Shown in pieces: positions 52,574 to 61,227 of a stretch of DNA of 64,000 nucleotides; the first letter of the stretch is position 1; the number at the start of each line of letters is the position of its first letter. The position numbers and the translations under genes are program-made. The stretch lies in contig JAQWSC010000002.1 of NCBI GenBank assembly GCA_029243385.1, positions 91,734 to 155,733 of the forward strand, written 5' to 3'. The notes below the pieces were generated by a model that worked only from the letters and a program-made list of their open reading frames with translations, had not been told where the DNA came from and did not search any database. This DNA comes from Flavobacteriaceae bacterium. Its GTDB lineage: Bacteria > Bacteroidota > Bacteroidia > Flavobacteriales > Flavobacteriaceae.

Positions 52574-54886
52574 TTACTTGATGATTTGAAGCTTAGCAAA
52601 TCGAAGCAAAAGCTTTTTAACTCCAGCGGTTCCAAAATCAATTTCGGCTTTCAAGTCGTTGCCGTTTCCTTCAATGGCGACAATGATTCCAGTGCCAAAT
52701 CGACTGTGTTTTACTTTGATTCCCTCAGAAAGACCTTCTACGTTTGTTTGATCATTTGTGTTTGTAGTGTTTGCTATAGGTTTTAAATTTTTTCGAGGAG
52801 GAACGGATTTGGCTTTTGGAGCAGCTTTTTTTAAAGGAGGTTTTTTAAATCGTACGCGATTTGGGTCGGGAGTGTCAAATATATCTGTGTTTAACAGAGG
52901 TTGAAACTGATAAGAATCATCGGGTGTTTGTACATCCAAATAGGCTTCATCCATTTCGGATAAAAACCGACTGGGTTCTGCATCGATTAGTTTTCCCCAT
53001 CGATAACGACTTTGTGTATAAGTAAGAATAGCCTGCTTTTCGGCGCGCGTAAGCGCAACGTAAAACAAACGGCGTTCTTCTTCAAGCTCGCTCCGGGTAT
53101 TCATACTCATGGCAGACGGAAACAAATCTTCTTCCATACCTACAATAAAAACATACGGAAATTCAAGTCCCTTCGCCATGTGTATGCTCATCAGCGATAC
53201 CCTATCATCGTTTTCACTGCCTTGATCCAAGTCAGAAATTAAGGCTACATCCTCTAAAAACTCGGTGAGAGAACCCGTCATGTCAGCAAGTTCGCGTTGC
53301 CCATCAATAAAATCTTTGATACCGTTTAGCAGTTCTTCAATATTTTCAATTCGCGTAACAGCCTCGGGAGTTCCGTCTTTTTTGAGTGCTTGAACCAAAC
53401 CTGTTTTTTTGGTTACAGCATCAGCAATTTCAAAGGCATTGCTTGTTTCGTTGAGGACTTGAAAACTTTTTATCATCATCGAAAAATTAGCCAACTTGGT
53501 TCGGGTACCGCTATTGATTCCCATTCCTAATTCTTCTATTCGTTCTAAAATTTCAAAAATAGAACAATCGTGTTCTTTGGCTTTTACGACTAACTTGTCG
53601 ATGGTGGTTTGCCCGATTCCTCTGGCAGGATAATTAATTACACGCTTGAGACTTTCTTCATCTTTGGAGTTTACAATAAGTCGCAAATAGGCTAATACGT
53701 CTTTGATTTCTTTACGTTGATAAAAAGAAAGTCCTCCAAAAACACGGTAGGGAATATCACGTTTTCGCAATGCATCTTCCATAGCTCGCGATTGAGCATT
53801 GGTTCTGTAAAGCACCGCAAAGTCACGATGATGAAGCTGATGTTGCATTTTGTATTCAAAGATTGAGCTGGCTACATAGCGTCCCTCTTCCCCATCAGTA
53901 GGACTTCGATGAACAATGATTTTTTCACCAACAGCGTTTTCCGTCCAAACGTTTTTATCCAATTTGTTTTGGTTGTGCTTAATGACAGAATTGGCTGCTT
54001 TAACAATATTTTGAGACGAACGGTAATTTTGTTCCAAACGATAGGTTGTGGCATTTGGATAGTCATTTTGAAAAGACAAAATATTTTCAATATTGGCTCC
54101 TCGAAAAGCATAAATACTTTGGGCATCATCACCCACAACACAAACGTTTTGGAATCGATCGGCTAAGGCTTTGACAATCAAATATTGAGATTGATTGGTA
54201 TCTTGGTACTCATCCACCAATATGTAGCGAAAACGGTTTTGATATTTTGCCAAAACATCCGGAAACCGATTGAGCAATTCGTTTGTTTTTAACAAAAGGT
54301 CGTCAAAATCCATTGCGCCTGCCTTAAAGCACCGATCTACATACTCTTTGTATATTTCTCCCATTTGTGGGCGGCGCGCCTCTCGGTCTGCCTCAATTAG
54401 CTCAGGGTGGCTCATGTAGGCTCTAACAGTAATTAAACTGTTTTTAAAAGAGGATATTCTTGAGCGAATTTGTTTGTATTTGTAAACGTCTTTATCCAAT
54501 TTCATTTCTTTGATAATAGAAGCTATCAAACGATCCGAGTCTTGGGTGTCATAAATGGTAAAATTGGATGGATACCCCAATCGATCAGCCTCTGAACGCA
54601 ATATCCGAGCGAAAACAGAATGAAAAGTTCCCATCCAAAGGTTTTTGGCTTCGCTTTCACCCACTATAGTGGCAATTCTCGATTTCATTTCTTTGGCTGC
54701 CTTATTCGTAAAAGTAAGCGCTAAGATGGAAAAAGAATCGACACCTTGCTGCATCAAATATGCAATGCGGTATGTGAGCACTCGTGTTTTTCCAGAACCT
54801 GCACCAGCAATGACCATAAGCGGTCCATCCTTATGGACTGTAGGCATTCTTTGTGCTTCGTTAAGTTGATTTAAATATGCTTCCAA
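52574..54886 (-). CDS. UvrD/PcrA-type superfamily I DNA helicase
   Basis: The 770-residue helicase has all SF1A motifs: Q region LNEAQRMPTVH, motif I IAGAGSGKTRVLTYRIAYL, Ia LTFTNKAAKEM, II LVDEYQDTNQSQY, III VVGDDAQSIYAFRGA, IV YRLEQNYRSSQNIV, V SLMSIHMAKGLEFPYVFIVG and VI VALTRAEKQAILTY. The C-terminus has a basic linker and a Tudor-like end (GIKVKHSRFGTGIIVAIEG), as in PcrA. It works in nucleotide excision repair, replication restart or both. It precedes the YrdC-family gene on the same strand. Confidence 0.95.
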   Translation of the reverse strand: MEAYLNQLNEAQRMPTVHKDGPLMVIAGAGSGKTRVLTYRIAYLMQQGVDSFSILALTFTNKAAKEMKSRIATIVGESEAKNLWMGTFHSVFARILRSEADRLGYPSNFTIYDTQDSDRLIASIIKEMKLDKDVYKYKQIRSRISSFKNSLITVRAYMSHPELIEADREARRPQMGEIYKEYVDRCFKAGAMDFDDLLLKTNELLNRFPDVLAKYQNRFRYILVDEYQDTNQSQYLIVKALADRFQNVCVVGDDAQSIYAFRGANIENILSFQNDYPNATTYRLEQNYRSSQNIVKAANSVIKHNQNKLDKNVWTENAVGEKIIVHRSPTDGEEGRYVASSIFEYKMQHQLHHRDFAVLYRTNAQSRAMEDALRKRDIPYRVFGGLSFYQRKEIKDVLAYLRLIVNSKDEESLKRVINYPARGIGQTTIDKLVVKAKEHDCSIFEILERIEELGMGINSGTRTKLANFSMMIKSFQVLNETSNAFEIADAVTKKTGLVQALKKDGTPEAVTRIENIEELLNGIKDFIDGQRELADMTGSLTEFLEDVALISDLDQGSENDDRVSLMSIHMAKGLEFPYVFIVGMEEDLFPSAMSMNTRSELEEERRLFYVALTRAEKQAILTYTQSRYRWGKLIDAEPSRFLSEMDEAYLDVQTPDDSYQFQPLLNTDIFDTPDPNRVRFKKPPLKKAAPKAKSVPPRKNLKPIANTTNTNDQTNVEGLSEGIKVKHSRFGTGIIVAIEGNGNDLKAEIDFGTAGVKKLLLRFAKLQIIK

Positions 54887-54980
54887 GGACTTGTATTTGT
54901 TGCTTGAAAAATAACCAATATCAAAGACTTTTAGTCAGCCTTTAGCGAATAGTTATAAACAGAAATTCAACCAAGAGAAA

Positions 54981-57900
54981 TTATCGTTTAAGACTAAAAT
55001 GTCCGTTTCGTTGTCTAATTTCTCCATCCAAATTTACCAACTCAATGGAAAACCAATAATCGTCAGACGGGAGTGGTTTGCCCAAATAAGTTCCATTCCA
55101 AGAATCAACGGTTGGATTTAAAGTTTTTAATAGCTTCCCAAAGCGGTTGAAAATATATAGCGTGGAACGCGCATAAAAATCTAAATCTACACCTCTTACA
55201 CTCCATGTGTCGTGGTAACCGTCATTGTTGGGAGTGAAATATTTTGGAAATGAAATTACAGATACTTTTACTCGAACAGTACCACAACCGTTTTTATCGC
55301 GAACCAAGACTGTATAAATTCCTCCCAATAAATTTCCAAAGGTTGGAGAGTCTTGATAATTCCTTATAATTGTAGAGTTTGAGTCTTCCAAAGCAAACTC
55401 ATAATCCCCTTTTCCAATATTTTCTGTATCGATGTTGATGGTATTATTGGAAGTATCATCAATAATTTCTATTTCATCACTAGTTAACGTTGACAAACTC
55501 GATTCATTAACTTCGACTACAAGGGTTCTCTCACAACCTGTTCCATCTGTTTTTTGAGCAGTTACGGTATAATTTCCACCAGAATACACATAGGTTTTCT
55601 CTACATTTCCAATCAACAATCCAGAGGGATCATACCATGAATAAGTATAATTTTCAGAGAACCGATTGATTGCTATTTCTTTTGGAGCATCATTTATACA
55701 AAGAATTTGTGGAGAATCTATCTCAAAATCAGGTAGTGGATTGACTGTTAATTCTATGGTTTCAGAATCGTTAACACACTCCGTTGTTTTGTTAAAAACA
55801 CGAACGTATATGGTTTGTGTCTCACTAATAATGTTCGTGTAAGGACTCGCAATTGAATTGAACCCTGTGGCAGCGTCCGTTTGAGTTTCATGGAAAGTAA
55901 CATCAAAGTCCGTTTTCGACTGTGTATTTCCTAATACGGTATCAATATAGCTATCCAAATTAAAGTTTTGAACGATTCCATTGGTATCATCTCCATCGGA
56001 ATTATCATCACAAATTGCTATGGATGTAATTTTATTGCTAATGGGTTCAGGATGAACCAGAACATCAAATTGGTTGGTAGTAAAACAGTTATCGGGAGTC
56101 AATTTTTCTTGAATACGAACATAAATAGTTTGTTGGAAAGCAACCGTATTTGAAAAAGGGCTTGATAAGGGGAAAAGTCCGTTTTCGGCATGAGGGAGCG
56201 AGGAATGGAAAGTTACGTCAAAATCGGAAAGCGGTTGATCAGGTCCTAAAATTTCATCAACTTTATCCGTTAAGTTAATAGACTGTGAAAAACCTGTAAA
56301 GGCAGAACCATCCGATTCTTCATCGCATATTTCCAATGGGTTTACTGTATTGACTTTGGGCAGAGGGTTGACGATAAGGTCAAAGGATTTGTACGGATTG
56401 ATACATCCAGTTAATTCGTTTTCTACGCGCACATAGATAGTTTGTTGGTCTTTAACAGTATTGATGAATGGAGATGTCTGTGCATTGGCACCATTTTTAG
56501 CTTCGCTTGCAGACAAATGATATGTGACCTTGTAATCATTAAGGGGAAGGGTTCCTAATAGGTTGGATTTTTGACTTTCTAAATCAAAACCGCCTACAAG
56601 CCCGTTGTACCCGTCTCCATCATCATCATTGTCACACATTGACATATCGGGAGGATTCTGAACCGTTGGTATTGGTAACACGTTAAGCGTTATATGATGC
56701 CCCAACCCCAAGCAGTCATTATCTAACTTACTATCGACACGAACGTATATATTTTGAGTGTTTGGATAGCCAATATTGCGGTAATTAGATGGGTCATTAA
56801 TCTTATTATTCTCTGCCAACGCATCGGCTTCGTTTCTGTAGTACGCTATTACAAGCTGTTGACTGGTAGGAAATAAACTCGTAATTTCGCTTGTCACACT
56901 GCTAAAATCAAAAGTAGCAATACCGTCTATGTCGTTATTATTTGCATTGTCATTTCCAATGGTGTCTAAAAAATCATCACAAACTTCAAAGGTCCTTTGA
57001 AAAGAGGGGGCGATTGCTGTGGTGGATACTGTTAAGTCTATCGTTGCCACTCTAGAACACAATTTGTTTGACTTTATCACAACCCAAACTTTATCAGTAG
57101 TTTGAGTTATGTTGGTATAAGCTATGGGGTTAGAAATAGGATCAAATTCACTAGCAGCATCCGTCGAATTTTTGTAGTAAACAAAAGTTTCGTTTGCAGC
57201 ATTTGATGAAATTTTAGTATTAGCCTCTGTCAGATTAAAAGCAGCATATCCATCGGTGTCGTCATCGCATTGTTTAAGGGTAGTTGACACAACCGTTGGG
57301 AGCGCATGGACGACTAAGTTAAAAGAAACAGTCTTAAAGCAATCAGCGTTGTTAACATCTTCAATTCTGACAATAATAGGCTGCAGATTAGCCGTTTCAT
57401 TGGTATAGTTTGAACTGTTACTTATGGGGTTGCTTTTTAAAGTTGCTTCAGAAAGGCTTCGGTAGTACGAAAAATTTACCTTGGCTAGATCAGCCGAAGC
57501 TACTATTTCTAAATTTTTTGAACCTAAATCAAACCCAACATATTTTCCATCAATATCGGTTCCACTTGCCACATCGTCACACACTTCATAGTCGGTAGGA
57601 GCTGATACCAGAGGAACTTCATATTTAGAGATTGTAAATTGTGAACTGGCTACACAGTTGGTGCTTTCTTTATTGCGAACCTGAACATATACAGTTGATG
57701 AACTGGAACTTAACTCGAAATTGGAAGGGGTTGTTATTCTGTTTTGGTACAAACTGTCACTAAAATAAACAACCTCAAACATTGTATCGGGCTGTCCAGC
57801 GAGAATTTCAGTATCTTTTTCGGTCAAATCATAAAACACCTTTCCATCATTATTATCATCGCAACTATTAAAGGGTGCTATTGTTACAGCAATAGTTGGG

Positions 57901-58967
57901 GCAGTTACAAATTCAATAAACACTTCATCGGATGCCACGCAGGATGCACCGTTATTTATTTCTAGTTTATAAGTTCCATCACCCAAATCTGCCAAATAGG
58001 TTTTTGAGTTTTCGCCAGGAATTACCACATTGTCTTTATACCAAGTATAAGAAGTTGAGGCAATGTTTGATTCCAGTAACTGAGCAGCTCCACATGCCGC
58101 AGAATTGGTAGTTTTTAAAAAATCACTTCCTAAATCCAACCCTAAATTAAAACTGCCAGCTTCTAAAAAAACGGCGGTGTCGAATTGATCATCTGACGCA
58201 TCAGCAACCACCAGTTTTATGTGATACACTTCGTTAGGAACAACGGTAGCTCGAGCTGTCAGAACAGTTGTTCTACCATCGTAATTAGTATCTCCCATAT
58301 TATAACCAGCAAAATAGGTTTCATTTTCCGCAGCACATCCATCAATTATTTCAGGATGAACATTGACCACACTAACAGGAATGGTGGTTTCTGGAATTAC
58401 TGCTAAATTTTGATACAAAGGATCTCCTTGTTTTTTTAATAAAAAAGCAAAACTATCCGAAAACGCACAAGGAAATGTTCCTTGATATTCTTCGGACGCC
58501 ATAAGGTAACGAAAACTGATTTCCGAGGAAGAAGGTACAAAATCAAATTCTATGAAAGTGGCATTTTGAAGCGGTTCGGTAATGGCTAACGCATTGGCTA
58601 AGTCAGAGTCACCGCCCCAATTGATATCGGTATGACTTAGGTCACTAAAGTTACTGGTGTTCCCTGCGTCATAAGCTATACCGGAAGTCAATACAACACC
58701 TTGCTCAAATGGAAATGGACTTCCAGGCAATTTATTAAAAAAACCAAAGCTCTTTCCTCTATTATCAGATGCCAATCCATTTGTGTGCGAATCAAAATTA
58801 CTTACGTTCGCACAATCCCCTGAAATTAAAATCTCTTTAATTAATTCTTGAGGAGTATATAAAGAAGTCGCCTCTCCATCTTTATTGATTTCTAAAATTT
58901 GTGCATGAATGGAAATTGTAGAAAAAATTACCAAAAGAAAAGCTATGAAAGGAGATTTAAAAAACAT
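54981..58967 (-). CDS. Large secreted T9SS (type B sorting) protein with seven Asp-rich repeats
   Basis: A 1328-residue secreted protein. It has a signal peptide (IAFLLVIFSTISIHAQ), a choice-of-anchor L-type N-terminal region (about 50-290, with GVVLTSGIAYDAGNTSNFS) and seven repeats of about 90-120 residues, each opening with a Cys-Asp-Asp/Asn/Glu motif (for example VCDDFLD, MCDNDDDGDGYNG, ICDDNSDGDDTNG). Asp-rich turns suggest calcium binding. The last 85 residues (FPKYFTPNNDGYHDTWSVRG to the end) are the gliding-type B sorting domain that exports proteins through type IX secretion and attaches them to the surface. It is likely an adhesin; the ligand is unknown. Confidence 0.9.
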   Translation of the reverse strand: MFFKSPFIAFLLVIFSTISIHAQILEINKDGEATSLYTPQELIKEILISGDCANVSNFDSHTNGLASDNRGKSFGFFNKLPGSPFPFEQGVVLTSGIAYDAGNTSNFSDLSHTDINWGGDSDLANALAITEPLQNATFIEFDFVPSSSEISFRYLMASEEYQGTFPCAFSDSFAFLLKKQGDPLYQNLAVIPETTIPVSVVNVHPEIIDGCAAENETYFAGYNMGDTNYDGRTTVLTARATVVPNEVYHIKLVVADASDDQFDTAVFLEAGSFNLGLDLGSDFLKTTNSAACGAAQLLESNIASTSYTWYKDNVVIPGENSKTYLADLGDGTYKLEINNGASCVASDEVFIEFVTAPTIAVTIAPFNSCDDNNDGKVFYDLTEKDTEILAGQPDTMFEVVYFSDSLYQNRITTPSNFELSSSSSTVYVQVRNKESTNCVASSQFTISKYEVPLVSAPTDYEVCDDVASGTDIDGKYVGFDLGSKNLEIVASADLAKVNFSYYRSLSEATLKSNPISNSSNYTNETANLQPIIVRIEDVNNADCFKTVSFNLVVHALPTVVSTTLKQCDDDTDGYAAFNLTEANTKISSNAANETFVYYKNSTDAASEFDPISNPIAYTNITQTTDKVWVVIKSNKLCSRVATIDLTVSTTAIAPSFQRTFEVCDDFLDTIGNDNANNNDIDGIATFDFSSVTSEITSLFPTSQQLVIAYYRNEADALAENNKINDPSNYRNIGYPNTQNIYVRVDSKLDNDCLGLGHHITLNVLPIPTVQNPPDMSMCDNDDDGDGYNGLVGGFDLESQKSNLLGTLPLNDYKVTYHLSASEAKNGANAQTSPFINTVKDQQTIYVRVENELTGCINPYKSFDLIVNPLPKVNTVNPLEICDEESDGSAFTGFSQSINLTDKVDEILGPDQPLSDFDVTFHSSLPHAENGLFPLSSPFSNTVAFQQTIYVRIQEKLTPDNCFTTNQFDVLVHPEPISNKITSIAICDDNSDGDDTNGIVQNFNLDSYIDTVLGNTQSKTDFDVTFHETQTDAATGFNSIASPYTNIISETQTIYVRVFNKTTECVNDSETIELTVNPLPDFEIDSPQILCINDAPKEIAINRFSENYTYSWYDPSGLLIGNVEKTYVYSGGNYTVTAQKTDGTGCERTLVVEVNESSLSTLTSDEIEIIDDTSNNTINIDTENIGKGDYEFALEDSNSTIIRNYQDSPTFGNLLGGIYTVLVRDKNGCGTVRVKVSVISFPKYFTPNNDGYHDTWSVRGVDLDFYARSTLYIFNRFGKLLKTLNPTVDSWNGTYLGKPLPSDDYWFSIELVNLDGEIRQRNGHFSLKR

Positions 58968-58992
58968 TTATTTTAAGGCATTAAAGAATATT

Positions 58993-59024
58993 TAAATATA
59001 GATAATTGTAAATAAAATTATCAA
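58993..59024 (-). promoter_or_regulatory. Candidate promoter of the T9SS protein gene
   Basis: On the minus strand TTG (59024-59022), a 21-nt spacer and TATATTTA (59000-58993) match the Bacteroidota promoter except the last base. The ATG is 25 nt further on. Confidence 0.65.
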
Positions 59025-59070
59025 CTATTTTGAATCTTAATTAAAAATGGAAAAACAGTATCTTTACACT

Positions 59071-61173
59071 ATGAATCCTGTTTTACAAACTCCTATAGAT
59101 TATTTAAAAGGTGTTGGACCAAATCGAGCGGAATTACTTCGATCAGAATTGGGGATTCACACATTTCAAGAATTATTACATCTTTTTCCCAATCGCTATA
59201 TTGATCGCAGTCAGTATTTTCATATCAATGAACTGCAACGTACCAATGCTGAAGTTCAAATTGTTGGAAAGATTACCCATTTAGAAACGGTTCCTCAAAA
59301 AAGAGGCAAGCGTTTAGTAGCTCATTTTGAGGACGAATCCGGTTCAATAGAATTGGTTTGGTTCAAAGGACATCAGTGGATTCAGAAAGGGATAAAGCTT
59401 CATATACCCTATGTAGTTTTTGGAAAACTGAATTGGTACGGAAACAAATGCTCAATCGCACATCCTGAACTAGAATTACTCGCCGATCACGATCAAAATT
59501 TACAATCTGCTATGCAACCCGTGTATCCTTCGACAGAAAAACTAAGCAGTCGAGGTGTGAGCAATCGCGTGATTCGTCAAATCATGCAGCATTTGTTTTT
59601 GGAAGTAAACGGTCAGTTTGAAGAAACCCTTTCCAGCACTATAAAAGAACGTTTAATGCTAATTGACAAAAACGAAGCACTTCTCAACATTCATTTTCCA
59701 AAAAATCAAAACCTTTTGGCTAAAGCACAATACCGTTTGAAATTTGAAGAATTCTTTTTTATTCAGATGCAGTTGGTAATGAAAAACGCACATAGAAAGC
59801 AAAAAATAAAAGGGTTTCATTTTCCTGTTGTCGGTAATTTGTTTCATTTATTTTATGAAAATCATTTGCCTTTTGATCTTACCAATGCCCAAAAAAGAGT
59901 ATTGAAAGAAATTCGCTCCGATTTTGCAAGCAAAGCACAAATGAATCGGCTGTTGCAAGGTGATGTGGGTTCGGGCAAAACCATTGTAGCACTATTAGCC
60001 ATACTAATGGCGCTAGACAATGGGTTTCAAGCCTGTTTGGTAGCTCCTACAGAGATTTTAGCACAACAACATTTTGCGGGCATACAAGAGCTTTTAAAAC
60101 CCATAAATGTTTCCGTTTCCTTACTAACAGGTTCCGTAAAAAAGAAAGAACGGTCTCAAATCCATTCTGATTTGCAAGACGGTTCGTTGTCAATACTTAT
60201 TGGAACTCATGCTGTTTTTGAAGATACCGTTCGTTTTAAAAATTTAGGACTGGCGATTATCGACGAACAACATCGTTTCGGAGTTGCACAGCGCTCAAAA
60301 CTGTGGAAAAAAAACTCCATTCCACCTCATGTATTGGTAATGACAGCTACCCCAATACCACGTACCCTGGCTATGAGTGTTTATGGTGATTTGGATATTT
60401 CTGTAATTGACGAACTACCACCCGGCCGAAAAGTAATAAAGACTGTTCATCGATATGACAGCAATCGTCTGAAGGTGTTTCGATTCATTCGAGAAGAAAT
60501 TCAAAAAGGCCGACAAGTATATGTTGTTTATCCGCTTATCAAAGAATCCGAGACCATGGATTACAAAGATTTAATGGACGGTTACGAGAGTTTGAGCAGA
60601 GAGTTTCCCCTACCCGACTATCAAATTAGTATTGTACATGGACAAATGAAGTCCGAGGACAAAGAATACGAAATGAACCGCTTTGTAGAAGGAAAAACAC
60701 AGATGATGGTTGCCACAACAGTCATTGAAGTTGGTGTAAACGTTCCCAACGCTTCTGTAATGGTAATTGAAAGTGCAGAACGATTTGGGCTTTCTCAACT
60801 CCACCAACTACGAGGACGCGTGGGGCGAGGCTCCGATCAAAGTTATTGTATTTTAATGTCTAGCCATAAATTGGGAGATGATGCCAAAACCCGCCTACAA
60901 ACTATGGTCCGCACTCAAGATGGATTTGAAATCGCTGAAGTTGACCTCAAGTTAAGAGGACCAGGAAACTTGCTAGGAACCCAGCAAAGCGGTGTGCTTC
61001 ATCTACTGATTGCCAATCTTGTTAAAGACAAAGATATTTTATCGCTGGCTCGATCTGAAGCGCAATTACTCATTAGAAATGATGCCTCAATGACTCAAGA
61101 AGAAAATCAATCCATTCGCAAGGCATATGCTGCTTTGGTAAAACATAAAAATATTTGGAAATACATCAGTTAG
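59071..61173 (+). CDS. recG: ATP-dependent DNA helicase RecG
   Basis: RecG remodels stalled forks and branched DNA. The 700-residue protein begins MNPVLQTPIDYLKGVGPNRA, an N-terminal DNA-binding wedge region (FPNRYIDRSQYF), followed by the helicase with Walker A LLQGDVGSGKTIVALLA, the DEQH box IIDEQHRFGVAQRSKLW, the TATPIPRTLAMS motif and QLRGRVGRGSDQSYCIL. The RecG-specific C-terminal LRGPGNLLGTQQSG is present. The ATG at 59071 is preferred over 59047 because relatives begin there. It diverges from the T9SS gene. Confidence 0.96.
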   Translation: MNPVLQTPIDYLKGVGPNRAELLRSELGIHTFQELLHLFPNRYIDRSQYFHINELQRTNAEVQIVGKITHLETVPQKRGKRLVAHFEDESGSIELVWFKGHQWIQKGIKLHIPYVVFGKLNWYGNKCSIAHPELELLADHDQNLQSAMQPVYPSTEKLSSRGVSNRVIRQIMQHLFLEVNGQFEETLSSTIKERLMLIDKNEALLNIHFPKNQNLLAKAQYRLKFEEFFFIQMQLVMKNAHRKQKIKGFHFPVVGNLFHLFYENHLPFDLTNAQKRVLKEIRSDFASKAQMNRLLQGDVGSGKTIVALLAILMALDNGFQACLVAPTEILAQQHFAGIQELLKPINVSVSLLTGSVKKKERSQIHSDLQDGSLSILIGTHAVFEDTVRFKNLGLAIIDEQHRFGVAQRSKLWKKNSIPPHVLVMTATPIPRTLAMSVYGDLDISVIDELPPGRKVIKTVHRYDSNRLKVFRFIREEIQKGRQVYVVYPLIKESETMDYKDLMDGYESLSREFPLPDYQISIVHGQMKSEDKEYEMNRFVEGKTQMMVATTVIEVGVNVPNASVMVIESAERFGLSQLHQLRGRVGRGSDQSYCILMSSHKLGDDAKTRLQTMVRTQDGFEIAEVDLKLRGPGNLLGTQQSGVLHLLIANLVKDKDILSLARSEAQLLIRNDASMTQEENQSIRKAYAALVKHKNIWKYIS

Positions 61174-61200
61174 ACATTCCTATCTAACTCTTAAGAATCG

Positions 61201-61208
61201 TATATTTG
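61201..61208 (+). promoter_or_regulatory. Candidate -7 element for pheT
   Basis: TATATTTG is a perfect TAnnTTTG, 19 nt upstream of the pheT ATG and 27 nt after the recG stop. A good TTG at the -33 distance is not seen. Confidence 0.55.
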
Positions 61209-61227
61209 ACAAAATTTTTGAATCCGT

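Noticed and set aside
54887..54980. GACT-AAA-AGTC hairpin on the minus strand as a terminator after uvrD/pcrA or before it
   Set aside because: Four-bp stem, no good T run, and it lies upstream rather than downstream of uvrD/pcrA.
59059..59066. TATCTTTA before recG as a promoter -7 element
   Set aside because: The nearest TTG is 26 nt upstream, outside normal spacing, so I do not list it as a feature.
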